Source of the DNA: Doris montereyensis
Lineage: Eukaryota; Mollusca; Gastropoda; Nudibranchia; Dorididae
Length of the DNA: 64,000 bases
Assembly: GCA_037039925.1 (NCBI GenBank)
Contig: JAXRKP010001005.1
Location: 62,001 to 126,000 of the forward strand
Direction of reading: 5' to 3'
Below, one piece after another: positions 1 through 13,986 of this stretch (the stretch's first letter is position 1; each line of letters starts with the position of its first letter). The notes below the pieces were generated by a model. The model was not told the DNA's origin and did not search any database. It saw only the letters and a list, made by a program, of their open reading frames with translations. A program made the position numbers and the translations under genes.

Positions 1-325
1 TTTATATTAGATAACCTTACTGAGTTTCATGTCTAGAAATATGGTCAATATATTTAATAAGCAAAGCGACCTCAATTGAAAGGATTGTCCCAGTCCGATA
101 TGTCACATTGACTGATCAGTGACAGTGGAACATGTTCAAGTAAACACACTCCATTTGCTTTGTCTCTCATCAGGACAGGTGTGTCTAGCACAACTTCTCA
201 GATTGATAATTTTACTTGTGATACAAAAATAACAATAGATCTTAAATCGGGAAAGAAAAAAATGTGTCAGCGCATTGGTTAAATCATTCCATTTTTTATC
301 ATCATTTCTGTCTTTTGCTCTGCAG

Positions 326-3300
326 GCAACTGGTCCCGTGGCGTCCCTTTTTCATCACAATGCAGCATAATGAGACGGTTAATGGTATGTCAATAGTTTT
401 ATTAGAAAGTCACTGTTTCGTTATTTCAACCCCTCAAACATATATCTACATACTAATAATAGTTGTTATAAATAATATGGAGACATCTTTTATGATATTA
501 GAAACAATTGATATGAATGGCTGGCCGACCATTTGGTTAGAGCAAACCTCAGATGAGGATTCCTTTTTACTTCCCACAACTTTTTTGATCCTGTGGTCAT
601 TAAAAAGATAGTGATTACAGTGTAGTGCACACCTCAATTAGATACACACACTTTGTAGATGAATGAAGTGGAATTTTAGACCATTTTTGTAATGGTCCCA
701 ACAAGAGTGTGTATGCAATTTTTTAAATGAGCCAATACAATCTTTAACAAGAGTGCAAAATGTACTGAGGTAAGGCCTCCTATTATCTGTCACTGTCTTA
801 AAAGGAAATTAACACAAAATTCAACCTGTTGCTATAATTTAAAAAATCCATCATGGATCCAATCTCTATTCAGACACAGTTTTTTGTACACTTAGAAATT
901 CAGACCCATTTGAACATAAAAATCCATAAAAGATCTTGGTAGATTGTGTTGTGACCTTACCCCAACAAAATATACTCTGTTGTTTTGGCAAAAATTGGCT
1001 CATTTCATGGATTGAATTTAAGAAGGGGCCAGCAGTGCAATTTTCAAATTAAACCAAGATTTTTTTAGAATTTTCAGGAATGATTTGTTTGGATATTTTG
1101 CTTTCTTACATTTTGGCAGTAACTTCTAAAGTTGTTTTCAAATTCATAGAAACAGCATATATTTTTTTATATGTAAACAGTAGTCTGCTTCTCAGGATAT
1201 TATGTTATACATGTTCTGCACTCTAAGAATGGCATATGATCAATTTCTGAAGTTTTATGAAAATAATTGCTTTCGGTTTCACTATGTTTGTCAGACACAT
1301 CTGGACAGGAGGACATTGTTTACACCAGTGGTAACAAAGATTTGCTGACTATCAGTTTCTACTCTCTCATTTGCATTGTGGTCCACGCTGTCATTCAGGA
1401 ATATGTTTTGGATGTAAGTATGACCAAAGTAGCTAAAGACATTTTGTTTTGTCTATATTTTTTACAATTAAAAGACATGCACACTGTTATAAAGATGTAA
1501 GCATAGTTGCTTCTGTGAATAATTTTGGTAAGAATTTGAAAGACAAAAGATTGAAGCACAACTGAAAACTAGTCAAAAGAACTTTAGGTTTTATTTGATT
1601 GTCCGAAGTTTGAACTCTGACAATGTTCTGAAGATGATTACTTCCCTCAGCTGGCATCAAGAAATTTTAAATGAAACTTGAAAATTGTTTTGTAAACAGC
1701 TCTTAACATTTTCACTGTTTTTATGAATTTATCAATAATTGACACTCTGAGCTCTTATATTCAAAGGGTGTCTCAAGATTAAGGGATTTCCTCAAAACTA
1801 TTTGTTGTAAGTGGTAATTATCTTATTGTTACCTTTTTGGGCATAAAATATCAGTTGACCGTTTCATTTTGTTCCGCTGATGTAAGACTTGTTGCAGCTT
1901 TTAACTTTTTTCCTCTTTTCTCAAACTTTTTATCTCACAGAAACTGAATCGGAAAATGCATCTGTCCAAAATCAAGCATAGCAAGTTCAATGAATCAGGA
2001 CAGCTGCTCGTTTTCTTTTTGGCATCTTCTTTATGGGGATTGGACATACTTTTTAGGGTATGATTTTTCATTTTGACTGAGATTTGCCAATGAAATAGTT
2101 GAAAATATGAAATGTCACATCTGTATAGTTTATGCCATTTCAAACTCTGTAGAGAAAAAAATATACCTCTGTCTTATTATAAAATGGGTAAAACATTTCT
2201 ATGATGAAATTAAAATTTGTTTATTTTTATAAATATTTGCCCTTATATCGCTTTTTTTTCTTTCTTTACAAATTTAATTTAAGTTCTTGCTTACTTATGC
2301 AGGAAAATTTTGTCTCTGGAGTGAGCCAGTTATGGGAAGGGTATCCTCACGCACAACTCCCGTAAGTCCACAACACTTGTTTGCATATCTATTTATTTCT
2401 GTATTATTGCACTTGTATATTTTTGACTCCCTAAGTGGTGAGCTGAGCTAAGAATATATTTAGAGTTTATATCTTAAGGTTAAAAAAAAATTCAGGGGTG
2501 AAATCCTCAAGAATAACTTACCACTTTTAATTGGTTTTTTTAATTTAGTGCACCGTTTCAAACTACCTTGTAATTCCATATACATGTTTTTGCTCACTGT
2601 TATCACACCTTTGCAGTGTTTAGGTTTATTTTATCAGTCTTTTGTTGCCTCTCGATTAGTTAAGTTTAGAAATCGTGTGGTTCCATCTTAATTTAATTCT
2701 TCTGATGCTAAAAGTATTTTCAACAGATACTTGTTTATTTTTGTAATGAAGATTTTTGTATGGTATTTTATTGTTCATTTACGGAAACAGATTTATTGTC
2801 AAGTTTTTCTTCATAATTCAAGTCGCACTGGCTGCACAACTACCCAGAATTGTACTTTCAGAAAATTCGAAAAGTGAGTTTACCTTTTTCACATTTATGT
2901 CTACTCACCAAAACTTGACAACAAAAGTAAAGTAGAATTTTCTCAAAACGTCAAAAAAAAAGTCATTGTTCTATTTATATTGCCAAGAGGACATTTCTTT
3001 CTTTCTTTATCAGTTCCCATTCTACCTTTCGATCATGGGTGCCGCTATTCCGGTTCAAACCGGAAAATCTGACAGATTGTTCAAAAAAAATCTCCGGTTT
3101 GGCGATGTTCTCAAATAGTCGAATTTTCCGTTTCACCTGGAAAGAGGCAACTGTATTTAAGTATTTTAGTGTTTTTGTAGTCACTTATACAGAAAACATG
3201 ACTAATACAATTACATTGTACAATACGGGGTGTCCAGGAAAGTCGGAATTTTCATACTCAGGTCTGAAATGGTTGAAAATTGATGTCTTGGGTAGGAAAA

Positions 3301-6300
3301 CAAGTAGGGAATGGGGCTCAGGTAGTAAAAACAGGGTTTCCATGCATCAGGGAAATCCTTGAAAACGAAAAAAAAAATGTTTGCGGTCGAGAGAAAATAC
3401 CAGGGGAAATGATATGTTGAGGACTAACATTAGAGAAGATCAGGGAAATCAAAGTAGACATGAACAATTATCGGCACCGCGAAATATGAAAATGCGAATA
3501 AGATCATGGATGATCATTTTGTCATCCATTTTCGGTCATGCATGCTTTGCTGTTTGGCGATTCTTTCATGTTGAAACTAAACGATTCCGATACCTTCTTT
3601 GTGAGCAAACGCCATTGTGTTTTCAAAGTGAAATATTGTTCTCATCGGCCATTATTCAGAGTACTTGTGCTGTTCTTGTTCGAAACTTCAAAAATTGTAT
3701 GATTACGTGTTATTGAGGCCTACTGCGATTACTAGAGCCTAGAATTTCAATCTGATCAAGCAGAAGGCTTCGCTGATATTCAATGACTTGTTAGATCTAG
3801 ATTTAAACGTTCCTAGTATTAGGGACGTCTAGATCTAGGTCTAGATGATCTGTATCTGTACTCTTAAATAGATCTAATTGATCTAAATTAAGTCAATTAA
3901 AATCTTTGAAACAATATGACTCCCCCTGCAGTAAAGTGCGATCACACGCGTGTGTGTGAGAGAGAAATGAGAGCATTTTCGTGTGTGTTTTCATGTGATC
4001 GTGAATGCATGTAAGTATGTGTTACACAGGGAGTGAGCAATAATTTATGAAGTGAAAGGCAAACGCAAGGAGCTAAAGGTTGGATGATAATTGACAGGTA
4101 TGTCATGCACGAATGTCTTACTGGTTAACAGGAGTGGGGTGAGTATGTGTATGTGAAGAATGAAAATATGATACCAATGATTAGCAAGATCGGTGAAACC
4201 ACCTGATGAGAAATAGGGGAAACGTGAGTGTGTCTTCCACTTTCAGTATGTAAACAATTAGTGGAAAGGAGGCAAATATAATGCTGATTTAGTACTAGAA
4301 TTCAGGTTTTATTGGCACGGGAGGAGGGGGGGGGCTATCATAATGGATATTTTTGCTTGGAAAAAGGCAGAAGCAGCGTCAACAATGACCTTATTTTATT
4401 ATTATTACGTTCGAGATTAGGCGACCGGCTGACTCTATACCTGAAATCGTTCATGTATCCTGATTTTTTTTACATCTTGGTCCTGATTTTTAAAATTTAG
4501 GGTGGCAGGTCTGGGTAAATGATAGAGGAGATCGAAATTTTTTGGGGGGGGTGGGGCTACATTTCGGGAAATATACAAATAAAGAACTCAAAAGAAGTAA
4601 ACACAAAACAAGACGCTTCCGACAGTTGCCTTCTTGTAGCAACCCCATTACTCTTTTGACAGTCTCTGGCATTGTTACTAGTGTAAAGAGGATTGTAAAT
4701 CTAGGTTTAGATGTGCACTGTTGTGAAAAGACGTCGAAAGGACCAGTTTTTTTTTTTATTATTGCTATATTCCTATACTTAAGGGCATGTTTACAAACAC
4801 ACCGACAGGCAATTCTTGCCCTCCATCGCTTACATCCACGAGCATGTTCTCGACAGCCAATCGAAACTACTGTTGCCAGATGTGGCCATTTAATGCCACA
4901 TTATACAGGTTTTCAGTGCCGTCTTCTCACTCAGTGTAAGGGCAATTGACGTCAAAATTTTGACTATTTTTACTTACTGTCGCCTACAAAATATTGTGTA
5001 ACAAAAAATTTAAACATCATATGGGCATTTTTCTGCTGTTTACTTGTAGATAAATGATCATTCTACCTGAATCTGCAAAGATTAGAAAATCAACATTTTA
5101 GTCCCAAATTTGTCAATATCGAGATGATCTCTCCCCCACCCTAAACTTATGAAGGCTTGATTTTATTTTTGTATGTCTCTCTTTTACAGGAGGAAATCCC
5201 AGGCAGGCTTCAGTACACCAGTCTGTATCTTGTTCTTATCACAGCGGCTCACTTTTTGAAGTAAATGTCATTGCAGTAATTGGTGTTTCACATTTTATAC
5301 TTTGTTGATTATATTCTTGTTAGCTTCATAGTAAGAGGGCTTCATTTAAGATATATTTTCAAATTCAATGGAAATGTTATCCTAAATCTGCCAAGTGTAT
5401 TACTCATGTTTCTCTTTAAGTGAATTGCCATACTGTTTCCTGGATAAATGTTTGATTTCTTATTTTATCTTATATTACCAAATATCATATGATGCTTTTT
5501 ATATTTAATGAAATGACATTGATCGAAAAAGACTACAGTTGTGATCTTCTGAAGTGCCTACAAATTCTGTCTATAAATTTTCATCAGCTTCCATCGGGTG
5601 GCACTGTGTCTCATAGTTTTACACTACCTGGTGGAGTCCGTCTACCATCTGGCCTTGTTGTGTCATTTCTCTGAACGTCTGGAAGTTGCAGAAAAAGTGT
5701 AAGCGCATCAATTTAACCATATCATGAAATTTGTTATTGCGTTGGAATTTTTTTATTATTATTTTTTACTTTAATCTTCTCTTCTTGAAGTTATTTGCTG
5801 CGGTTCATACGTTTAAAATATATTTAAATTTGACCACATTTTGAATACACGCACACAAAGAGCAAAGTTCCTCTGTGGCCCTAAAAGCCAGAGCTTATCC
5901 TGATTTCTGTAATCACCTCTTGGACCTACTTTGACACAGATTTTTGCTCCCAAGTTTGTGTTTGTAACCATTTACACCTGGGTCGCGTTGGGAAAATGTT
6001 TTCCCAAGGAACAACATCGGATCTAGCTTTGCTAGGATTTGAACCCTTGCTCTGGTAGTCCCAGGTCTGGCAGCCTATCCTTGGCCACCAGATTAAACAG
6101 AATGAATGTTGTAATTTGTTTTTATGTAAACTTACTTTTTCTCTTTCTTGAATGAATTTGAAATTGAAAGAATTCTGTTTTAAAGTTGTAATTTTTTTCT
6201 GGAATTGAATAAGTCATTTTTTATTAAATATTAATTATTGTTAGCAGCAAGTTGTACTTTAACTTAATATTAAAGTATTACAGACTACGTTCAAATTCTC

Positions 6301-8308
6301 CAGTTTGGCTTAAGCAACCTCTCTTTGCTTTGGTCTTGAGAAATTTTATTTCAGATATTTTCCTTTGTAATGTCTTTACCATAAAATTTACATCATATGC
6401 CTGCCATTTTGGTATAAAATAGTTTACATACAGACTCATTACACTTTCTGATTAGTCAACATACTTTGCAACAGTCATTTTTTGTACGGCAAACCTCTCC
6501 TTTCTGCTCTGTACGATTACCTGTGGTAAATATTACGTTTCATGATCTACAGTTTTACCGCATTCGATATCCTGTTTGTGGTAGTGAGGCTTACCACTGT
6601 CACCCTGGCTATTCTCACCTTTTGGTAAGTTAACATGTAACTTTGATGATTAAAAGTTAGTATAGTAATATAAGAAGAGTAAGAACAAACAGTTTGTCAA
6701 GTGTGCTAACATATTGGCCTTAATCAGACCTAGTCTAAAATGAAACTGATTCATTTTAAACACTCCTCATCTTATCATTGTAGTAAATGAGAAAAAATGC
6801 GCCACAACATTCATAAGTTATCATTGATATTTCATTCTGGTTGACTCAGGCTAAAGAAAAAAAAATGTTCGCTTTTCTCAAAACCCCCGAATAAAATGGT
6901 AGCACACCGACAAGTCTTATGGTTTTTACCGAAATCTTATGTAGATTTATTTATTTACTTTTTAAGAGCCTCTTTCTTTCTTTTGTATTCATGTTTTTCA
7001 CCTTTTTCCTCAATGGTTCTTTTTCCCCCCTTCCTGTTTGTAGGTACGGCTTGGCTCAAACCAGCCAGGCTCAAATTGATGCCGCCTCTGGAAATTTCAA
7101 TACCAACCTTGTCAGGTGAGCACTTGTCTTGTTTTTCTATTATTTTATTTGGGTTTTGTTTTGTTTTTATATTGATCTTATTTAACTTCAAAGGAAATGT
7201 TACAAGCGCTTTTGGGGGGTGTTGGCAGTTAGCGTCAGTTAGGATATTGTCAATGGTTTCACTATCCGACTTGTCAAAATTTCATGGTGCAGATTTATAT
7301 ACACATAAAAAAAATATATATGAATATACAAAACATGCGCTAAGCTTTTCTACAATGGTTGTCGAACAGCTGGAGCAAGGGGGAAATGCAAGCAATAATC
7401 TGAATGGCTGAAAAAAGTAGTTGGCTAATTGTGAGGCCTATATTAATCGTTACATAATGCATATGACAAGCATATAAAAGTCTTAACAGATTATGTGTTT
7501 TGAAATTGCTGTTCACTTATTTTCCTGTATAGAATCAGCTGCCTTTCTGCTGTGTGTCTAAGCCAAGCGGGACTGATGTGGAATTTCATCACCTTCCACC
7601 TACGCAAGATGCGTGAAAAATATCCTACTCCTGCCCCCAAAAAGGTGAAGGGATCTCCCAGCAAGAAGAAGCCGTCTAAATGTAAGAAGAAATGTTTTCA
7701 TCATCAAAAGTTTGACTATGAAGCTCCCCTCCCCTCACAGGGCATTAAAAGTGCTATTATTAAGATACCTCGGTTTAATCACTGCACTTTCACATGGTGA
7801 AGTTGATTGTTAGTTGAGGAAATGTTTCCATGACTCTTGTTGCCCAATAAGTAGTAAATATAGTTCCTTAAAGGCTATAAGCTGGAGATTATCCTTGTTT
7901 CTGTTGCATGGAACAAGTGTTAATGATCCCGTCCTGGACTGGACGCTAGTTTGACGCAGATTTTTACACCCAAGCTAGTGCTTGTACCCATTTGCACCTG
8001 GGTCGAGTGGGGGGAATGCGTGTCTTTCCCAAGGAACACAACGGCGGAAATAGCTTTGCTGGTATTCGAACCTGGGAACCTCATGGTCCCAAATCCGGCA
8101 GCCTAATCATTTTGGCTACAGAGACTACCTTGTTGACCAAAGTATTATAATATGGTTTGAAACTACACAGTCATCAGTATGCTGATTTCTTTTCAATTTG
8201 TTTCTGTTTTTAGCTGTGCCTGCTGAGGATCTTGATTCACTGCCTGAAGTTGACCAAAATTCTGCCACTGAAAATGGAAATGTCCGTAGTCGCAAAGCGC
8301 GCAAGTAA
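326..8308 (+). CDS. TRAM1: TRAM1-like translocating chain-associated membrane protein (5' partial, 11 exons)
   Basis: ER multi-pass protein beside the Sec61 channel that helps insert signal and transmembrane segments (family knowledge). Exons: 326-384, 1295-1413, 1941-2057, 2303-2361, 2791-2873, 5190-5260, 5588-5698, 6553-6624, 7044-7115, 7533-7681, 8214-8308, with GT-AG borders; stop TAA at 8306-8308. Recognised in order: [62 protein letters not shown], a long hydrophobic segment in exon 8, [27 protein letters not shown] and a basic Lys-rich cytosolic tail. These match vertebrate TRAM1 (TLC fold) collinearly. About 335 residues are present; the family has about 370, so roughly the first 45 residues lie upstream of base 1. 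Exon 5 changes frame once (see findings). Other exons are open and phases agree. Confidence 0.96.
2791..2873 (+). CDS. TRAM1: TRAM1 exon 5 with internal frame change
   Basis: The exon enters in phase from exon 4 (cc|a) and reads [10 protein letters not shown]. From 2823 the conserved [14 protein letters not shown] runs in another frame and joins exon 6 in phase 0. Compared with the family, two bases are missing (or one is extra) near 2818-2823. Both flanking splice sites look normal. Sequencing error or an inactivating indel are both possible. Confidence 0.85.
5875..6100 (-). repeat. SINE family A copy, in TRAM1 intron 7
   Basis: Read on the minus strand it has a tRNA-like head with a box-B-like GGTTCAAATCCTAG type segment, then a body with 'ccaggtgtaaatgg' and an end with 'ccagagcttatcctg' on the plus strand. 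It shares order and wording with copies near 7865, 21535 and 25345. Non-autonomous, tRNA-derived by structure. Confidence 0.75.
7865..8135 (-). repeat. SINE family A copy, in TRAM1 intron 10
   Basis: Same family as the copy at about 5875-6100, better preserved. It contains 'acccatttgcacctggg', 'tttcccaaggaacacaa' and the box-B-like 'ggtattcgaacctggg' (plus-strand text, reversed element). It sits between TRAM1 exons 10 and 11 and touches neither splice site. Confidence 0.78.
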
Positions 8309-9119
8309 AGAACTAAATCAGCTGATCAAGATGAGCGAAGAAATCATTGTTTTCTTTCTTGATTTTTAGAGATGCTCTCATGCTAGAGAAATTCTGGACT
8401 AAAAGATAGACTCCTTTTTAAATTGAAATTTTTAGTTCGTTAACAGAGATGAACCTTGATTTTAGGAGGAATGATTTTTATTTTCGAACTTCCAGAATAT
8501 CTCAAATAATGATAAGGGCCTTTTTTCTTTCTTTTTTTTACAAGAATTCTTTTTTTACTTTAATGAACATTATGAGAAGGAATTGTAATAAGCACAAAGT
8601 ATTACTTCATGCATGAAAGAACGACATTCCTATGTGGATGCTGCATATGTAGGATTGTTCAGACGTTTGAATGTGAGAGCAAACAACCGTATGTTGTTTA
8701 GTTTAAGCCCTTTTATGATGATGTTCTGTTTCTTGTGGTTTCATGGAAATGATCACGTGCTGCAGTACGGCTACAGATAAAACCCCATATTTTGTAGATT
8801 TGCAAGGAATTTGCAATTTTGGGTGCATCCTAAAACAAAAGAACTGAGATATTATCATTGCCACTGATGACACTTTGATACTGTTTGGATCTCTTGATAC
8901 GATTCATAGATGGAAATAAGAAACAGTACAGATCCAAATATATAATGTGCTGGATGGGCAAATTGTAAACATCATATCACTTGAGTTATAATGGCTTCTC
9001 TAATTTTTTTTCTGTTTAAATGGCTCATTTCGAGTCATTAAATTTATGGTTTCCCTTTCTGACTTTTTGGTTCTGATCTTGTCTTGTATGGATATGAGGC
9101 AATAACTTTCTGTTTTGTT

Positions 9120-9143
9120 GGGGGGGGGGGGGGGGGGGGGGGG
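9120..9143 (+). repeat. Poly-G tract, 24 uninterrupted G
   Basis: An unbroken run of 24 G, about 0.8 kb after the TRAM1 stop, probably within its 3' UTR. Such runs form G-quadruplexes and are unstable in copying and sequencing. Confidence 0.95.
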
Positions 9144-11046
9144 TCAAATTTGGTGGAGAAAAATTGCCTTCATGAGGACTTAGTTCTCTGTATTAATTTC
9201 TTCTTATATTTTTATACGAGAGAGAATGAGATTTATTTTTGGTGTTTAGAAGGATCACCTCTTTTCTGTTTCGAATTGCATGCTTTATTGCATTTTTTAG
9301 TTTGTTTTGGGATCGTGTTCTTTTTTGTTTCTTTCTTCTTTCTTTTTTCTCTCTTGGGACCATGCTCAACTTTGAGGTCCAAAGTGCGTCTGCTTATGAA
9401 TTTTATTTTTAATCCTTCTAGTCAAGTTTGTCTCTCATGTGCTTTCACCTCCTAGCATCAATGGACATTTTCTGTTTATTGCATATTTGTGATAATTGAA
9501 AACTTTGCTGTCTGAGTTTGTTTTTCATTGTTTATATGTTGAGTTTGTTTGTTGTTGGGTTTGGGGTTGTTGTTTTGTTTTGGGGGGGGTTGTTTTATTT
9601 CAAATTTATTTTCATCATCAATGATAAGATAATGACTTGCTTTTGTAATTTTAGTTTAGTTTATTTTCCTTGTTTGTTTGGTTTTCTTTTTCCTTGTCAA
9701 TTGACCATACAAGCACATTAAGAGGAGTGTGACCCAATGGTGATATGGTTCCTTATGAGGAGAATGCCTATACACAATAGTCAGATTGCAGTCTCAATAA
9801 TGAGCATGAAAAACTGAAGGTTCCAGTCCTTGCATGTTAATGGCAGTTCAGTTATTATTTTTGCCTGTTCCTGCTATTCTTCCAAAAATACCATGAATTT
9901 TTATTCTAAACCAATCAACGTATGTGATGTTTTAGCGTTGTTTCTGAATAACTGAAAGTGAGAGGCCCCTGAAGTTCCGTCACCCATATGTTCACTTCCC
10001 TGCATTAAGAATAAAGAAAAAACTGAAAATTGTGAAGAGATGAGATGAAAAGCATGTAGTTTTAGTAGCTTATCATGGATGTCTTGAGTTTTTTCACTCA
10101 TTCTCATTAAATTGTTTCAAAATGATCTTGCAGGGTTTGCATAGTTGAATTTGGCTATTTCTCTTTAACCACCTTTTTTGTCATCTGTCTCAACGTTTAA
10201 AAATTACCAATTCTGAAATATGTTATTTCTTCAAATGTCATGTTATGTTTCAACATGTTTTAATTGTGGAGTGAAGTGAACAGAGGAGAGAGTGGTACAC
10301 ATGTGATATTATCTTGCTGCTTGATACTCGAACATTCAAGAGAATCAATAAGTCAAACATAATTATTATAGTTTTTAACAAGCATCACTGATGTATGAGT
10401 GTTCTTTGCTCATGTCTTGACAGTTCATCTAACAAAGATGTTCTTTGGAAGACTAAAGTTATGGACAGGTTAAGCTGCTCAAGTTATTTCATACTGTTGT
10501 AATGTGCTGTATTAACAACGTTCATCTTGAATGTGAAATTAGACTGCTTTCTATTTGTTTTTTTCCTTTAATAAATTAAAGATCACCTTTCTTCCAACAG
10601 TTGTTTCATACCATTGCCATTAATCGTTGAACTCTGAATCAAAGTTATTCAATCATTAATCTTTTGAACAAACACGCCGTTTAACACATTTTGGTAATAC
10701 TAATAGCGTTTTTATTTTTAGTCTGTTTGTTACCTAATTTACCTAACAACTTCCACAGTTGGAAGCAAATCAAAATTATTGCCAGCCAGTGCGCATGCCT
10801 GCAATGTGTAGGTCATGTTAGTATAACTATTGTGATCCTTCTGTATTTAGACCTTTCCTGGAATTGTCTTCTTGTTGTCTCGGTGTATTTTACAATCTGA
10901 TGATTTCATGTATTCCGACCAATTGTAGACAGAGGTCTTTTGCCTCTACTTGTTTGACATGGATGGTTGAAAGTTACAGCTGCTTCTTTCCTTTGTCCGT
11001 TTTATTGGTCAAGTTTTCACCACCTCGACCCCAGCTTGAAATGACC

Positions 11047-11152
11047 ATTGTCATGTCAGTGCATTTCCTGCCAGCCCAAGACTCCCATCCTTTATGTGTT
11101 ATTGTCATGACAGAGCACTTCCTGACAACCAAAAACTTGCATCCTTTATGCG
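11047..11152 (+). repeat. Imperfect two-copy tandem repeat, about 54 bp unit
   Basis: Two adjacent copies share 'attgtcatg', 'cacttcctg/catttcctg' and 'catcctttatg' with several substitutions. An old local duplication in the non-coding region after TRAM1. Confidence 0.65.
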
Positions 11153-13889
11153 AGTGCATGATGCAGTGAAGTAGTAAACAGAACGGAAAGGAAAAAAAAT
11201 TCCTGTTGTACCTTTTTCCCTTTTATTGTTAGTCTTTGTCTTTTGATAACTATTGAATATAGCTTTTGTGAATGGAGATGTTTTTTTTTGTATATATTGT
11301 ATTTCGCAATGTATTATTTTATTCCACATTCTTTCCCAGTTCCTCTAAGGTAGCATAATTTGTTTGACTGTTTAGTAAGGTGGGTTTTTTTAGGATCTGC
11401 TCAGTTTAGGATGCATTTTAGTGTTTTTATATATATATATAATAAGTGTGTGTGTAATGGTAAATTGGTATGAATTGATTTAGACTACCTGGTAGAGTAT
11501 TTTAAGATCTTATTTGAAACTGCGAATTGCTGCTTGATGACACGGTTTTTGAGAATTTCTCAGAACAATTTCAAGTTATGGTTAAATTGGCAACAAAGTG
11601 TTTTCAGACATATAAGCTTGGCTCCCTTTTTCTGCTTCAGGATATTCTTTCAACTTCAAGCGTTTGAATGGATGATTTCTTTTTAAATATTTTATCATAG
11701 TACATGAATTATTCACTGGATCTGTACACAAATTCACCCAATGTATGTCTCATGACTTGCTTACTTATGGTGCTGGTGTTGATTTGATTTTGATTTTTTT
11801 AAGCATTTCTCCTACACAAACGCTTGTGGAAATTTGTGTTTGTTTTGACGATTGTAGTCCTGTGTCACATAGACAAGACTAATGTTAATTCAAACGCAAT
11901 GCCTCCGCCATGAAGTCTTGTCAGTTTGCGGCTGATTATTCCAATTCCTAACTGTCTCCCATGCCGCCCCATATCCTCTTGCTACTTTCCTGCTCTTGTC
12001 TGTCATGCGTCTATGCCTCTACGCTGTATATTTGTACCATGAGTTGTGGTTTTTTTTCTCCCACATCGTGCTCGTGTATTTCTGTCATCCATACTTTTAC
12101 TTCATGGCCATGGGCATTCCAACATCTTACCTTTCTTTCATCACTTTTTCGTTCTGACTAACAATACATTTACAGTCATTATTCTTATTATTTATAACCC
12201 CTCTCTTAATTTTGAGCGTCTAAAACTTCCAGACCCTCGGAATAGAACCAGCAAATCTATTGACTGTGTACGTTTTACTACCAAAGACTCTGTTTAATTG
12301 GGTCAAACAAAAAGATGACAGAGAATAGATTAGTTTCTCGTACATTAGCTGTTAGCAGTAATTTGTGACTTTTATTTATGAAAAAATATGCTGCTGAAAT
12401 TCTGCTGTCGGTTTTGTTACCTTTATTTATTATTTTTATCACTCGTTTTATTTCCTTCTCAATGCTCATTGTTTTGAAATATGTCGTGTAACCTTACAGT
12501 CCGTGATTGAAGTGCTACTGCTTTTGGGTGGTTGTTATCAAATCCCCATGAGTCATCTGTTGTTATGTTCGGGCATTTATTTTCTCCTTACTCTTTCTTC
12601 ACACCTTTGCTTCCATTCTATTTTGTGATTTGAGTATGTATCCATGTGTGTGTGTGTGTGTTCTTGTAAGATATATTTATGTATACATTATATATATATG
12701 TTTATATATTATGTAAGATGATGCTATTTTATTAGTTGAAATTTTATGTTTTTAGTCCTTCAAAACCAGTTACAGCATTGTACTTGTAGGGGAAACTCTT
12801 CTTAGTCAACAAAAAAATAATTTCTTTATTTCCTCTCTTTCCTTACTTTTCATCCCAGTGTCGATGTTTTCCCTATTGTGTAATTCCTTTAACCCTTTGT
12901 CTTTTTCATGACAATAAACTTAACTTATTGATTTTGGGAAACTATTTAAATATATATAAATATATATATATCTACACTTATACACATGTATCTATTGAAA
13001 ATTAAAATTGAAAGATTAGGACAAACTGAATGTGCGTTTGGTTTTATTCAGTAATCACTGTGTTTGTTTTCGTATTGTAACATTTTTATGCTGTGTTGAT
13101 GACGGAGCAATGTCTTTGTCACTCTTCTTTTCACTCTTGGTGAATGGTTGAAAAGGGGTATCATGACCAGTTGCTGGGCTCTGTTGGTGGGTTCTAAGTC
13201 TTTCCATTACTCTTTTATTTTCCATCTTGCTTTTTCTTCTCAATTCTGAGATCACCGCTTACAGTAGACGGAATAAATCTGAATGAAATTGAAATCAAAT
13301 TGCGACTGAAAAGTCTCTTTTTAAGGTTATGTGCTTACCAACTTCCTCCTATTAAATAAGGTATGTCCATCACTTCCTGCACAAAGTGTCATGTCACAAG
13401 AGACATAACTTCTTACGTTGAAGATGAGTTTATGGTTTGCCCCCACACATTGGCGGTTTATAACTTAAGCAATTACATACTCTCCCTGAAGGTGTTAAAG
13501 CTAATGGCAAGGTCTATTTGGGAGACCGGCCACCTAAATAGCGTCTGTACCCAAATGTTTACTATTTGGGGCTCGTCAAGCGAGTTTAAAATATAATAAA
13601 ATATGTGTACACTCATTTTATTTTCCCCATCAAATAGGCAACTATGAAAGGCATTTACTATTATTACATTTACATGTAACACATGTGTTTCTATGGGCAC
13701 ATATGCACCTCAAGCCTAGTAAAACATTTCCAACAGCTTAACATTAATTTTACCCCCCATAGCATAAAAAGTGTCTATTGTGTCGTTTTTCTTAACAGTG
13801 TTGAAACAGATGTGTGCAATGCATGTGTTGTACCAAATTCATCAGCGAGAAGCACATTCATCATCACTATAACAACCATTTCTGTTCTT

Positions 13890-13912
13890 TCCTCTCTCTC
13901 TCTCTCTCTCTT
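13890..13912 (+). repeat. Short CT microsatellite
   Basis: A run of CT dinucleotides in intergenic sequence. No associated gene. Confidence 0.8.
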
Positions 13913-13986
13913 CATTTCAATCTCACGTCTTTCACACTATATATTCTTATCGGTGGTGCGTAATGAGAGTAAATTTTTTTTTTTTA

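Larger units (their letters stand above)
8309..13300 (+). other. TRAM1 3' UTR and downstream non-coding sequence
   Basis: No conserved coding exon seen. The TRAM1 transcript should end somewhere here: AATAAA-type signals occur near 10571 and at 12913-12918, but I cannot tell which is used. The stretch is T-rich and holds a 24-base G run at 9120-9143, a two-copy repeat of about 54 bp near 11047-11152, a short TG run near 12645 and AT-rich runs at 12680-12720 and 12950-12970. Confidence 0.5.

Noticed and set aside
6896..7411. 171-codon protein on the plus strand
   Set aside because: It overlaps TRAM1 exon 9 in another frame and runs through intron; hydrophobic T-rich text only.
9084..9455. Glycine- and phenylalanine-rich protein
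   Set aside because: Produced by the poly-G tract and T-rich sequence; no conserved features.
13363..13700. Small frames on both strands between the two genes
   Set aside because: Short, no similarity to a known family, no splice context; left unannotated.
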